64,000 nt of DNA from Henriciella sp. (lineage in GTDB: Bacteria > Pseudomonadota > Alphaproteobacteria > Caulobacterales > Hyphomonadaceae). Of the stretch, positions 18,295 through 27,526 are shown in pieces; within the stretch, counting starts at the first letter, position 1; the number at the start of each line of letters is the position of its first letter. A program made the translations under genes and the position numbers. The stretch spans positions 1 to 64,000 of the forward strand of contig JASJAO010000015.1 in the NCBI GenBank assembly GCA_030066975.1, in the 5' to 3' direction. The notes beneath the pieces were generated by a model, which had not been told where the DNA came from, made no database searches, and saw nothing but the letters and a program-made list of their open reading frames with translations.

Positions 18295-19337
18295 GCTGGG
18301 TCTACAATCAGGCTGGGCGGTTGCGGCGTGCCGGGCGCGTTCGGCTCTGGGTTCACATAGACGGTGGCATCGATAATTCGGGTGGCGTAGGTCGCGATCT
18401 TTTCCGTGAAAGGCGGCGGCGATTGGCCGTCTTCCATACGGTATTGGAAGCCGTGCCAGGGGCAGGTGATGCAGCCGTCGACAATCTTGCCTTCGCCCAG
18501 CGGTCCACCTTGATGGCGGCAGACATTGGAGACGGCTGAGATCGTGTTGCCGTCCCGGAAGATGGCGATCGCTTCACCGTATTTCGGGCGGACGATCTTT
18601 GCGCGGCCGTCTTGCATGTCGGTCAGATCCGCAACTTTCAGCCAGCCTTCGTGCTCGGTTCGGTGGGCGGGGCGCAAGCTCGCAAGGCCGGTGAAGAGAT
18701 GCAGCCCGATTACTGTGACAGACCCGGCGCAAAGCAAGGTCACATAAAGTGGGTGGCGCTCAAACTGGATGGCGCCGAGAGCAATGTGGGCGATCAACAG
18801 CGCGTAGGCGACGTAGACGCCCATATGCAGTGCCTTCCACAGGCCAGGCCCTAGATTGGCGTTCCAGAAATCATGACTGGTCGCGGCCATCAGAAATAGA
18901 ATGATCAGCGCGATCAGACCCAGGCTTTCAAACGGAAAACCGGAGATGGAGTCGTAGCGCGGATTGGAGATCAGGAGCGAGACGAAGGGATTGGTTTCCG
19001 AAAAGCCGTGATACCAGAGCGTCACGAGCGCAGCATGCAGCAGAGCGATCAGGAAAGTCGTCACGCCAAGATGGCGGCGATTGTAGAGAAACGGCTTGAA
19101 GCGATCTGTGAGGCGCGCAAGCGGGCCGATACAGAGAATGAAGGTCAGCAGCAGGAAGGCGAGTGTGCCGAGCGCCCGGATCAGGATCTGGACCGGTGCG
19201 AAGGCTTCACCTGCCGGTTGGGCCACCGCGCTGATTGCAACAAATACAACCAGGTAGAGCGTGATGCCGCCGAGCATCCAGAGATCGAACCGGGTCTTGA
19301 ACGGGGTCCATTGCACGGCTTTGTAATCATGCGCCAT
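18291..19337 (-). CDS. Ferric-reductase-like membrane heme protein fused to a Rieske [2Fe-2S] domain
   Basis: 348 residues. Six or so hydrophobic segments span about residues 20-235. Histidines in LLHAALVTLWYHGF and LWKALHMGVYVAYALLIAHI are the likely heme ligands of a ferric reductase/NOX-like b-type cytochrome domain. The C-terminal 100 residues are a Rieske domain with C273, H275 and C292, H295 (CRHQGGPLGEG ... CPWHGFQY). A Rieske domain after a ferric-reductase-like membrane domain suggests transmembrane electron transfer. It sits fourth in the operon, overlapping neighbours on both sides. Confidence 0.8.
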   Translation of the reverse strand: MAHDYKAVQWTPFKTRFDLWMLGGITLYLVVFVAISAVAQPAGEAFAPVQILIRALGTLAFLLLTFILCIGPLARLTDRFKPFLYNRRHLGVTTFLIALLHAALVTLWYHGFSETNPFVSLLISNPRYDSISGFPFESLGLIALIILFLMAATSHDFWNANLGPGLWKALHMGVYVAYALLIAHIALGAIQFERHPLYVTLLCAGSVTVIGLHLFTGLASLRPAHRTEHEGWLKVADLTDMQDGRAKIVRPKYGEAIAIFRDGNTISAVSNVCRHQGGPLGEGKIVDGCITCPWHGFQYRMEDGQSPPPFTEKIATYATRIIDATVYVNPEPNAPGTPQPPSLIVDPA

Positions 19338-19486
19338 TACCTGGCCTCCTCGAGCAAGACGGTCGGCAATTCGTCATTCACCGGTTCGGCCGGGCGATAC
19401 ATGACCGCGATCAGGAGGGTGGCGATCATGACGGGTCCGAGCACCAGCCACATCACTAAATGCGTTTTTCGGTGGGCGCGTTTCAT
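19337..19486 (-). CDS. 49-residue single-span membrane protein
   Basis: From ATG 19486, which overlaps the stop of the upstream gene by ATGA; the longer open frame start is unlikely. A basic N-terminus (KRAHRKTH) is followed by one membrane segment (about residues 11-27) and a short acidic tail. No family is recognised. It is embedded in the redox operon with overlapping starts and stops on both sides, which supports it being real and a subunit or assembly factor. Confidence 0.65.
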   Translation of the reverse strand: MKRAHRKTHLVMWLVLGPVMIATLLIAVMYRPAEPVNDELPTVLLEEAR

Positions 19487-19713
19487 GACACCGGTGGCTC
19501 CTTCTGGGTGAAGAGCTTGGTGAGCATGAGGGGCCACAGGCCGATCACACCGGGAAGAATGAGCAAGCGCGCTTGCAAGGGCAGGCCTTTGCCTCGAGCG
19601 GCGGGGTCAATGCGTCCGGCACCTTCGAAGGCGAACACCAGCGCGACCAGGAGCCCGATCAGAAGATAGACGCCCATCGCGGTGACAATCAGGTTGGCGA
19701 GGGGCTCACTCAT
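19483..19713 (-). CDS. 76-residue membrane protein, redox locus
   Basis: From ATG 19713, overlapping the stop of the FMN protein gene by ATGA. It has two hydrophobic segments (about 5-28 and 44-64) joined by a Gly/Arg-containing loop; the second contains RLLILPGVIGLWPLML. The family is unrecognised. Given its location between soluble and membrane redox proteins, it may be a small membrane anchor or subunit. Confidence 0.68.
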   Translation of the reverse strand: MSEPLANLIVTAMGVYLLIGLLVALVFAFEGAGRIDPAARGKGLPLQARLLILPGVIGLWPLMLTKLFTQKEPPVS

Positions 19714-21326
19714 CGACCCACCCCTGCATAGGTGATCCCGGCAAGGTCGGACATGTCCCGGCTGAATGTAACCAGGTCTTCTATGTTGAAGTCCGACAGG
19801 CTGTGATGCCCGCAAGCGCGCGCCATGACTTTCATCAGCTCTGTCGACGCCTCGAAGAAATTTTTCAGCCGCTCTGCCGATGGTTCAACCAGAAGCCTTG
19901 AAACAAGATGCGGCTTTTGCGTCGCGATGCCGACCGGGCAGTTATTGGTGTGGCAGGCCCGCATGGCCACACATCCGATCGCCTGCATCGCGGCATTGGA
20001 GACGGCAATCGCGTCAGCGCCCATGGCGAGGGCTTTCACAAAGTCTGCCGGTTTGCGCAAGCCGCCTGTGATGACGAGCGAGACGTCGTTTCGGCCGAGG
20101 CGGTCGAGGTGGCGCCGGGCGCGGGCAAGGGCCGGAATGGTCGGCACAGAGATATTGTCGCGGAAGATGATCGGCGCGGCCCCCGTGCCCCCGCCGCGGC
20201 CATCAAGGATAATATAATCGACCCCAACCAGCAGCGCGGCATCGATGTCTTTCTCAATATGCTGCGCCGAGAGCTTGTAGCCGATCGGGATACCGCCGGT
20301 TCGCTCGCGCACCTCGTCTGCGAAGTCCCTGACCTGGAGGCAGTTGGTCCAGTCCGGAAAGCGTGGAGGGGAGATAGCCGCTTCGCCTTCGGTCAGGCCG
20401 CGGACTTCGGCGATTTTGCCCTTCACTTTGTTGCCGGGGAGGTGACCGCCGGTGCCAGTCTTCGCCCCTTGCCCCCCCTTGAAGTGGAAGGCCTGAACCT
20501 TGTCGAGCTTGTCCCATGAGAAGCCAAACCGCCCGGAGGCCAGTTCGTAGAAGTATTTTGAGCAAGCTTCCTGTTCTTCCGGCAACATGCCGCCTTCGCC
20601 GGAACAGATGCCAGTGCCCGCGAGTTCAGCGCCGCGGGCGAGCGCGACTTTGGCGGTTTCAGACAACGCGCCAAAACTCATATCAGACACAAAGAGCGGG
20701 ATATTGAGCTTGAGAGGTTTGTTCGCCTTCGGGCCGATGGTGACGGAGGCGTCCACCGGCTCGTCATCCAGCAGCGGCATTCTGCTGAGCTGCGCCGTGA
20801 TCATCTGGATGTCGTCCCAGTCTGGCAGCTGGTCTCGCGGGACGCCCATGGACGCGGTGATGCCGTGATGTCCCGTTTTGGAGAGGCCATCGCGGGCATA
20901 TTGCTGGATCAGCTTATTGTGCGGCTCGGGATGGGCCTCGTGGCTCGGGTCCTGGTAGAGGCCGAGATATTCGTCGCGATTGTAGGGCTGTGGATTGTCT
21001 TTGGCCCAGGCGGCGATTTCGTCGGAGTCGACGAGCACCTGGTCACTCTCGATCCAGGCCGAGAATTTCGGCAGTTTTTCTGAATTTTCATACTCAGACA
21101 CGCCGGTGTCGAGGCGGTAGTCCCAATTGTGGACGCCGCAGATCAGATTGTCATTGGCGTCAACATGGCCATCGGCCATGAGAGCGCCGCGGTGAAGACA
21201 GCGACCATACATGACGGAGACCTGATCATCAAAGCGCACAACCACGAGATCTACCTCACCCACCAAGGCATAAGCGGGTTGCCGGTCCTCAAGCTTTGAC
21301 CAGGTTGCGACACGTATCTTGTTCAT
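19710..21326 (-). CDS. Rieske domain fused to FMN-binding glutamate-synthase-like domain
   Basis: 538 residues from ATG 21326, with GGGGAAA upstream; the open frame extends 74 codons further, but that part is atypical. The N-terminal 110 residues are a Rieske domain (CLHRG ... CGVHNWDY). The rest matches the FMN domain of glutamate synthase, with SDMSFGALSETAKVALARGA, GGQGAKTGTGGHLPG, DGRGGGTGAAP, and a C-x5-C-x4-C pattern at C452, C458 and C463 (ACHTNNCPVGIATQ) for the [3Fe-4S] cluster. The glutaminase domain is absent, so it is unlikely to be a true GOGAT. It heads a five-gene operon and is divergent from the Rieske-TPP gene across 148 bases. Substrate unknown. Confidence 0.82.
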   Translation of the reverse strand: MNKIRVATWSKLEDRQPAYALVGEVDLVVVRFDDQVSVMYGRCLHRGALMADGHVDANDNLICGVHNWDYRLDTGVSEYENSEKLPKFSAWIESDQVLVDSDEIAAWAKDNPQPYNRDEYLGLYQDPSHEAHPEPHNKLIQQYARDGLSKTGHHGITASMGVPRDQLPDWDDIQMITAQLSRMPLLDDEPVDASVTIGPKANKPLKLNIPLFVSDMSFGALSETAKVALARGAELAGTGICSGEGGMLPEEQEACSKYFYELASGRFGFSWDKLDKVQAFHFKGGQGAKTGTGGHLPGNKVKGKIAEVRGLTEGEAAISPPRFPDWTNCLQVRDFADEVRERTGGIPIGYKLSAQHIEKDIDAALLVGVDYIILDGRGGGTGAAPIIFRDNISVPTIPALARARRHLDRLGRNDVSLVITGGLRKPADFVKALAMGADAIAVSNAAMQAIGCVAMRACHTNNCPVGIATQKPHLVSRLLVEPSAERLKNFFEASTELMKVMARACGHHSLSDFNIEDLVTFSRDMSDLAGITYAGVGR

Positions 21327-21474
21327 GGTTTCCCCGCTCTTTGCTGATCGCTGCATAGGCGAGCCAGCTGTATCGACGCCAATCACGCGTCCTGACAAAT
21401 ATATGAACGCTTGTGAGGTGCCTGTGCAACATGCTTTGGTTAGAGCGACCGCCGAGAACGCATGAGGAGGGCAC

Positions 21475-23466
21475 ATGTCCGAGGGAAAAACCACACTGAT
21501 TTGGCACAAAGTCGCCACGACAAATGAGGTCGAAGACGGTCGGGTCAAATCGGTGACGGCTGGAGCGCAATCGATTGCACTGGTGCATTTCAGAGGCGAA
21601 TGGGCGGCGATGGATAATAAGTGTCCACATCAGGGTGGACCGCTGGGCGAAGGGTCGATTGAGGAAGGCGTTGATGATCAGTGCTGGTTGCGCTGTCCCT
21701 GGCATGGCTGGGATTTCGATCCGCTGACCGGGAAGCCGCCGGGCGGGCATGAGGATACCGGCCAGGAGATGTTTGAGGTCGACATAAGGGGCGACGATGT
21801 CTTTGTTGGTGTCCCCGAACTCCCGGCGCGCGATCGGTCTGTGGCTGATGTGATGGCAGAGACGATGGTGAACTGGGGGGTCACGTCCGTGTTCGGCATG
21901 GTAGGGCATTCCAATCTTGGGCTCGCCGACGCCTTTCGGGTGCAGGAGAGCGAAGGCAAACTCACCTATTACGGTATTCGCCATGAAGGCGCGGCCGCCT
22001 TTGCGATCTCCGGGTATGGCAAACTGACAGGGCATCCGGCAGCCGCGCTGACCATTGCCGGGCCTGGGGCGACCAATCTTCTGACCGGCTTATGGGATGC
22101 CAAGGTCGATAATGCCCCGGCACTCGCTCTTACAGGGCAGGTTCAGGACCAGGTGGTCGGGGTGCATGCGTTTCAGGACATTGATCTGGAGGCTGCGTTC
22201 GAGGCTGTGGCGGAGTTTTCTGAAACGGTGCATACCCATTCGGATCATGCCTTGCTGATGACCCAGGCGATCAAGACAGCGATCTTGAAGCGTGGGGTTG
22301 GGCATCTGGTCTTTCCGGATAATGTACAGCCGCAAAAGGCGGCAGAGGGGGCGAAAGTGCAAAGCCCCGCTGGCCGAATGGCGAATCTGCGGGTCGGACC
22401 CCCCGCAGAGGCGCTCGACGAAGCTGTAACGCTCTTATCCGGAGCCAAGCGTCCCATGATCATTGTCGGCTATGGTGCGCTTGAGGGCATGGGCAGTGTG
22501 ATCGAATTGGCTGAACGGCTGAATGCACCGATCGCGACCACTTTTAAAGCCAAGGGGCAGATCGCCGATGCGCACCCGCTGGCTGCCGGGGTGATGGGTC
22601 GGTCGGGAACACCGATCGCGAGTTGGTTTATGAATGAAGCCGATTTGCTTCTGGTGTTTGGGGCGTCCTTCTCGGATCATACCGGGATTTATGAGGGCAC
22701 GCCGACCATCCAAGTGGATACGGATTCGATGCGGCTCGCCAAGCGTCATCCGGTAACCGTGCCGGTTATGGGAGATGTTGCGGTTACCGCTGAGCGGATG
22801 GCCGCGGGCCTCGCCAAAGGGCAGGCCGCGATCAATCTTCGCGACGAGATCGCCGAACGCTGGCGGCTGTGGCGTGCTGAAAAAGCGACGCGGGTTCTGG
22901 AAGACAATGGCAATGGTGTTTCCGCGGCGGCTTTGTTTGAAGCGCTGACCCGGCAGGCTCCGAAAGATGCGATCCTGCCGGTTGATGTCGGCAACAACAC
23001 CTATTCCTTCGGTCGATACTTCGAACCAACCGGACAGCAACGCGTCCTGATGTCAGGGTATCTCGGCTCTATCGGCTTTAGCTTTCCTGCCGCGATGGGG
23101 GCTTGGGCCGCGACGCAGGAAGAGGGGCCTTACAAAGGACGAAAAGTGATTTCAGTCTCTGGCGATGGTGGCTTTGGTCAGTATGCGATGGAGTTCACCA
23201 CGGCTGTCAAATACGGAATGAACATCACCCATGTGCTGATGAACAATTCCGAGCTCGGCAAGATCACCAAGGAACAGAAAGCCGCAGAGCTGGCCGTTTG
23301 GCAGACCAGTCTCGTCAATCCGAGCTTTGCGGGATTTGCCCGCAGCTGCGGCGGCATGGGTGAGCTGGTCAAGACACGCGACCAGCTTGATGACGCGCTG
23401 GCGAAAGCGATCGCACATAATGGCCCGTCTTTGATTGAGGTGATCACGGATCCGGAACTGCTTTAG
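21475..23466 (+). CDS. Rieske domain fused to TPP-dependent (pyruvate oxidase/acetolactate synthase-like) enzyme
   Basis: 663 residues; the start has GAGGAGG five bases upstream. Residues 1-115 are a Rieske domain with C50, H52, C74 and H77. Residues 120-663 are a complete TPP enzyme: the Pyr domain with the activating Glu in YGIRHEGAAAFA, a central domain with FKAKGQIADAHPLAAGVMG, and the PP domain with GDGGFGQYAMEF and NN about 25 residues on. TPP enzymes with built-in Rieske clusters are rare; the cluster probably accepts electrons from the carbanion intermediate, as FAD or ferredoxin do elsewhere. It is divergently transcribed from the Rieske-FMN operon, which implies a shared pathway. 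The keto-acid substrate cannot be told from sequence. Confidence 0.82.
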   Translation: MSEGKTTLIWHKVATTNEVEDGRVKSVTAGAQSIALVHFRGEWAAMDNKCPHQGGPLGEGSIEEGVDDQCWLRCPWHGWDFDPLTGKPPGGHEDTGQEMFEVDIRGDDVFVGVPELPARDRSVADVMAETMVNWGVTSVFGMVGHSNLGLADAFRVQESEGKLTYYGIRHEGAAAFAISGYGKLTGHPAAALTIAGPGATNLLTGLWDAKVDNAPALALTGQVQDQVVGVHAFQDIDLEAAFEAVAEFSETVHTHSDHALLMTQAIKTAILKRGVGHLVFPDNVQPQKAAEGAKVQSPAGRMANLRVGPPAEALDEAVTLLSGAKRPMIIVGYGALEGMGSVIELAERLNAPIATTFKAKGQIADAHPLAAGVMGRSGTPIASWFMNEADLLLVFGASFSDHTGIYEGTPTIQVDTDSMRLAKRHPVTVPVMGDVAVTAERMAAGLAKGQAAINLRDEIAERWRLWRAEKATRVLEDNGNGVSAAALFEALTRQAPKDAILPVDVGNNTYSFGRYFEPTGQQRVLMSGYLGSIGFSFPAAMGAWAATQEEGPYKGRKVISVSGDGGFGQYAMEFTTAVKYGMNITHVLMNNSELGKITKEQKAAELAVWQTSLVNPSFAGFARSCGGMGELVKTRDQLDDALAKAIAHNGPSLIEVITDPELL

Positions 23467-23489
23467 GGCGGCAACGCTGCGGCTGCGCG

Positions 23490-23726
23490 TCAGGCGCTTT
23501 TCCGATAGATGTCTGAGTTTGCGATCGCAGCGCGGTCACGCTCGACCAATTCCTGGAGAACTGTGATGGCGGAGCGACACTCATCAATAGCGAGTACCGC
23601 TTCGCGCTGAATAAATACACTCGGATTGTCCGCTTCTGGCCCAGTTAAACGCGCAGAGATGATGTCGATTGCATTGGCGAGAACCCGAATCTGGAACTCT
23701 ATATTGGGTTGTCTCAAATCGCGCAT
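23490..23726 (-). CDS. Small conserved-looking hypothetical protein
   Basis: 78 residues from ATG 23726, hydrophilic and mostly helical, with a central run ECRSAITVLQELVERDRAA. There is no recognisable domain and no strong ribosome site. It is the only frame filling the gap between the TPP gene and the thioesterase, and its codon use looks coding. It may be the distal gene of the minus-strand group to its right, or free-standing. Confidence 0.5.
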   Translation of the reverse strand: MRDLRQPNIEFQIRVLANAIDIISARLTGPEADNPSVFIQREAVLAIDECRSAITVLQELVERDRAAIANSDIYRKSA

Positions 23727-23817
23727 TCACGTCACCAGTTCAACTGTTGAGAGAATAATGCACTTATATGGCATAAAAACAACTAAAAATAGAAAAACGG
23801 TGCTGCTTTTTTCTTGA

Positions 23818-24375
23818 TTAGTCTTGTGGGTCTTTGGGCTTTTTCCGCGCAGGAGGTCGCGCCGCTTCCACAGTGGCAATCAACTCCAAATACTCAGGCG
23901 GAAAGTCCGGGCTGTCATAGTGAAAGGGCATGGCATCCATCACGGTCGACGTTGACACACCGCCGCCCTTGCTGCTGGCGAAACGGGCGATGACGCGGAC
24001 CTCCGCATGTTGCCGGTCGCCTCTCATGAAGCGGTGACGCAAGCCGACATAAGTGTCGTCCCAGCCGACAACATTGGTGACGACGTCAAACTTCTGCGGT
24101 GTGCGCAGCATCTTTGAGATCACCATGGTCTGACCGCAAATGACTGGGAACCAGCCATTCTTGCGCAATCCGGGCCAGAAATTGCTACGGATGATGTAAT
24201 TGAGCGTGCCGAGGTCTCCGAAAGAGAGATACCGGCTGTTGGTCATATGCGCGAACATATCCTGATCGGTCAGCCAGACACGATAGGAACGTGTCACATC
24301 ATCAAGCATCCCGATCCGGTGTTTTGAAAATGTGGCCTCAAGAAACATCAACATGAGGCGTAAGAACAGGTTCAA
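23818..24375 (-). CDS. Acyl-CoA thioesterase-like hotdog protein (4HBT/THEM6 type)
   Basis: 185 residues from a TTG at 24375. AGGAG lies nine bases upstream, across the stop of the preceding gene; ATGs at 24354 and 24348 are alternatives. The motif DQDMFAHMTNSRYLSFGDLG is the typical 4HBT hotdog active-site region, followed by a conserved RxxRFMRG-type strand. The tail is basic and Pro-rich. It follows an FAD oxidoreductase gene in one operon. Probably hydrolyses acyl-CoA, but the chain length is unknown. Confidence 0.78.
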   Translation of the reverse strand: MNLFLRLMLMFLEATFSKHRIGMLDDVTRSYRVWLTDQDMFAHMTNSRYLSFGDLGTLNYIIRSNFWPGLRKNGWFPVICGQTMVISKMLRTPQKFDVVTNVVGWDDTYVGLRHRFMRGDRQHAEVRVIARFASSKGGGVSTSTVMDAMPFHYDSPDFPPEYLELIATVEAARPPARKKPKDPQD

Positions 24376-24387
24376 GGCAGTGAACTC

Positions 24388-25692
24388 CTACTTGGTCACA
24401 ACAGCCTTCTGCAGTCTTTGCGCCAGTTTCGCGTTGTAGTTCACAATATGTGAAACAACCTCGTGGGAGAAGGTCGCGCCGGTATACCAGGTATGCGCTT
24501 CGCCCTGCATTTGTTCGAGGCGGGTGAGCAACCCGTCATGAATGGCTTCCGGCTTGTACTGGGAATGGTATTTCCACATTTTCTGCAGGACAACATTGGT
24601 CACTTTGCCGCCGCGTTTCTCAACATCGGCCTTCAGAAGCTCGACCAGTTCGGGGCCTGTATAGTCGCCGGTGAGCTGTCCTGTAAGATAGACGTGACCG
24701 CCCAGTTCAGGTTCATAGCCTTCGTATCGAACCGAGAGCATCTGTCCCAGTTTGGCGCCCGGTATGACGGCCTCCTTGAACGAGTCGACGTGGGTGTCGT
24801 CGAACCAGTCCTCGACGACGAGAACCGTGGTCGTGTAGCCGTTCCAGTCGATGGAGGCGTTGACGATGGTTTCATTTGCGGTCGGTGTGGTCAGCTTCAC
24901 AAAATCGTCGACCGGAATGGCACACACGAGCAGATCGAATTCATGCGTCTCACCGGCTTCTGTTGACAGCGTTACAGTCGAGTCCAGCCGCTCAACCCGG
25001 GCCACTTTCGCATTCAAGCGGACATCGAGATCTGCTGCGATCCGCGCCCAGAACTCTGCCCAGCCATCGACGGGAAACTTCAACTGCTCGAGCGCGCCAG
25101 ACAGCATCAGCTCAAAGTCATTCCAGCGCAGGGCTTGAACTGTCGGCAGGACATCAATGAAACCATAGGCAAGGTTCGTCGTCGAACGATGCATGAAGTT
25201 TTCCATTTTGCCGAGATTGCGTTCACCCAGCCAATCAAGGATCGGCATGGCAGCCTGATCGATTGCCCATTGAGGGGGATTGGGTCGATCCAGAGCGCGC
25301 ATCAATTTGCGTCTGGCATTCAGATATCGCCAGATCTGCAGCAAAAGAGGAGGACCGGAACCAGCCTTTACATAATCCATGAAGTCGGCGCCGTTGAACC
25401 GGACCATGCCAAGACGGCCCATCTTCATATTCAGCTTCCGCGTCCAGCGGTTTGTAATCCGGTGTGAATAGGTCGCATAAGCGGTGCCCATTTCCACCAG
25501 GGTGTCACCATATTGCGCCGTAAACGATTTGCCGCCGACCTGAGGTAGCGCCTCAAAGATGGTGATGTTCTCAAAGCCCTGTTCCTTGAGCAGGCGTCCC
25601 ATGCTGAGACCCGCCGGGCCGCCACCAATGATTCCGATGCGACTCGCCAGCCCGCTTTGGGGCGCTTTGGACGGAATCGTTTGCTGCAACAT
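24388..25692 (-). CDS. FAD-dependent oxidoreductase (flavin amine oxidase-like)
   Basis: 434 residues. The Rossmann dinucleotide site is RIGIIGGGPAGLSMGRLLKE, followed by GGKSFTAQYGDTLVEMGTAY, the FAD-contacting motif of NAD(P)-binding flavin amine oxidases, desaturases and protoporphyrinogen-oxidase relatives. No membrane span is evident. It precedes a hotdog thioesterase after 12 bases, suggesting action on a lipid or polyketide-like acyl group. Divergent from the sensor kinase gene across 142 bases. Confidence 0.8.
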   Translation of the reverse strand: MLQQTIPSKAPQSGLASRIGIIGGGPAGLSMGRLLKEQGFENITIFEALPQVGGKSFTAQYGDTLVEMGTAYATYSHRITNRWTRKLNMKMGRLGMVRFNGADFMDYVKAGSGPPLLLQIWRYLNARRKLMRALDRPNPPQWAIDQAAMPILDWLGERNLGKMENFMHRSTTNLAYGFIDVLPTVQALRWNDFELMLSGALEQLKFPVDGWAEFWARIAADLDVRLNAKVARVERLDSTVTLSTEAGETHEFDLLVCAIPVDDFVKLTTPTANETIVNASIDWNGYTTTVLVVEDWFDDTHVDSFKEAVIPGAKLGQMLSVRYEGYEPELGGHVYLTGQLTGDYTGPELVELLKADVEKRGGKVTNVVLQKMWKYHSQYKPEAIHDGLLTRLEQMQGEAHTWYTGATFSHEVVSHIVNYNAKLAQRLQKAVVTK

Positions 25693-25834
25693 GGATCAAC
25701 CTTAACCGCTGATTTCGCGCCCAAAAAGGGGAGGGGAAATGGGGCGCAATCTATAAGTAAGGCTAGGCAGTACGCAAGTAATTCACAAGTGACTTTTTGC
25801 TGTATGTTAAACAGATTGTGACACTGACAAAGTC

Positions 25835-27526
25835 ATGAGCCGTCCCGTCGATCCCTCCGGCACTCTCCAGTCTCTGTTCGGTCGGTTCCCGCCTCCGTCA
25901 GATGACGTGCAAGCTGATATCTATCGTGAACAGCATATGTTGCTGACGCGGCAGCTGCTGCCAATGGGCCTGATCAATATGTTTGCAGGCTTGCTCGTCA
26001 TTGCAGCGGTGTTCCGCGACGTGAACATAATGACCTGCGCGCTTTGGTTCTCGCTCATCTTTGTTGGAAGCGTCTTTCAGTTGGCTGGCTGGATGAAGTA
26101 CCGCAAACTCGATGAGCCGGAACGGGTGAGTGGTGGTTATCTCAGGAAAAGCGAATGGGGCTGTCTGATCGCCGGAACGGTATGGGGGATGACGGCGGTT
26201 CTGTTTTCCGGAAGCGACAATGGCCAGCAGCACTTTTTCTACTTTATGCAAGGCGGGATGTCGGCCGGTGTCGTGAGCTTGCTGACCCCACTGCCGCGCC
26301 ATGTGCTGCGTTTCATTCTGCCCTGCCTGCTGCCGACAATTTTGAGCCCACTCTATTCGGAAGGGGAACTGATCGTCGTGACCTCGATCATGCTGACGGT
26401 CTTCCTGTTTGCGTTGCTGAACAGCAGTTTTGTCAGCTACAAAATGCTCACCGCCACAGTTCGTCGAACGCGCGAGAGCCTGACCGCCCGCAAGAACCTG
26501 GTGGATGCGATTGAAGCCACCAATGATGCGTTTGCCTTCTATGCGGATGATGGCGAACTCATCCTCGCCAATAAGCGCCACCATGATCTGATTGGTGAGG
26601 GACCAGCTTTGCAGGCCCAAAGCGAAGATTTTTATGGTGTGGATACGATCAAGCGGGATGGGCGCTGGTTGCTGCAATCGCGGCACAAGATCCCTGAAGG
26701 CGGGGCAGTGCTGGTGCATACCGATGTTACCGCGCTGAAAATGCGGGAACGCGAACTTGTCGAGGCGCGGAAAGAAGCCGAAGAGGCGGATCAGGCGAAA
26801 AGCCGGTTCCTGTCCACCATGAGCCACGAGTTGCGTACGCCGCTCAACATTATTCTTGGCTTCTCCAGACTGATGGCGAGCGATTCCAAGGTGAAGCTGA
26901 ACTGGGATGAAGTGGCGGAGTATTCCGACAGCATCAATGAGAGTGGGACACACCTTCTGCACCTGATCGATGATATTATTGACTATTCAAAAGTGGGTCT
27001 GGATCGGTTCCTGCTCGAGCCTGCGCCGGTGGATATCCGAAGCTTGTTGTCAAAAACCGTGGCCCTTGCAGCCAATTTTGAACATATCAAGGATCTTTCC
27101 GACTTTGATGTTCAGGTATCTCCAGCCCTCGGCCGTATTCGTGCGGATGAGGCGGTGTGCCAGCGTATCATCATGAATCTGCTGAACAATGCGATTCAGT
27201 TCCGCGGTTCAGATCGACGGATTATTGTACGTGCCGGTCTGAACAGTGAGGGATGTCCCTTTGTGGCGGTGCGCGATTTTGGAAATGGTATTCCGGAACA
27301 GGAACTGGAACGGGTGTTTGATGCTTTCTATCAAAGCGATAATGGCCTTGATCGCGGCAACGGGGGCACGGGCCTCGGCCTGACATTGTGTCGTCATCTT
27401 GCCCAGTTGCATGATGGTGAGATTGTCCTCAAGAGCCGTGTCGGTGTCGGCACGACAGCGATGTTCGTTCTGCCGAAAGAGACGCATTTGCCGGACTCCG
27501 CTGAGCAGAAACAGATCGCGGCTTAA
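25835..27526 (+). CDS. Membrane sensor histidine kinase
   Basis: 563 residues. Five or six hydrophobic segments lie between about residues 35 and 205. A degenerate PAS-like sensor follows (NDAFAFYADDGELILANKRH, around 230-300), then a dimerisation/phosphoacceptor box STMSHELRTPLNIILGFSRL, and the ATPase with NLLNNAIQF (N box), FGNGIP (G1) and GGTGLGLTLCRHLA (G2). The architecture resembles PleC/DivJ-like alphaproteobacterial kinases. No receiver domain and no adjacent response regulator gene, so it is an orphan kinase. The signal is unknown. Its stop shares TTAA with the convergent rlmJ gene. Confidence 0.88.
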   Translation: MSRPVDPSGTLQSLFGRFPPPSDDVQADIYREQHMLLTRQLLPMGLINMFAGLLVIAAVFRDVNIMTCALWFSLIFVGSVFQLAGWMKYRKLDEPERVSGGYLRKSEWGCLIAGTVWGMTAVLFSGSDNGQQHFFYFMQGGMSAGVVSLLTPLPRHVLRFILPCLLPTILSPLYSEGELIVVTSIMLTVFLFALLNSSFVSYKMLTATVRRTRESLTARKNLVDAIEATNDAFAFYADDGELILANKRHHDLIGEGPALQAQSEDFYGVDTIKRDGRWLLQSRHKIPEGGAVLVHTDVTALKMRERELVEARKEAEEADQAKSRFLSTMSHELRTPLNIILGFSRLMASDSKVKLNWDEVAEYSDSINESGTHLLHLIDDIIDYSKVGLDRFLLEPAPVDIRSLLSKTVALAANFEHIKDLSDFDVQVSPALGRIRADEAVCQRIIMNLLNNAIQFRGSDRRIIVRAGLNSEGCPFVAVRDFGNGIPEQELERVFDAFYQSDNGLDRGNGGTGLGLTLCRHLAQLHDGEIVLKSRVGVGTTAMFVLPKETHLPDSAEQKQIAA

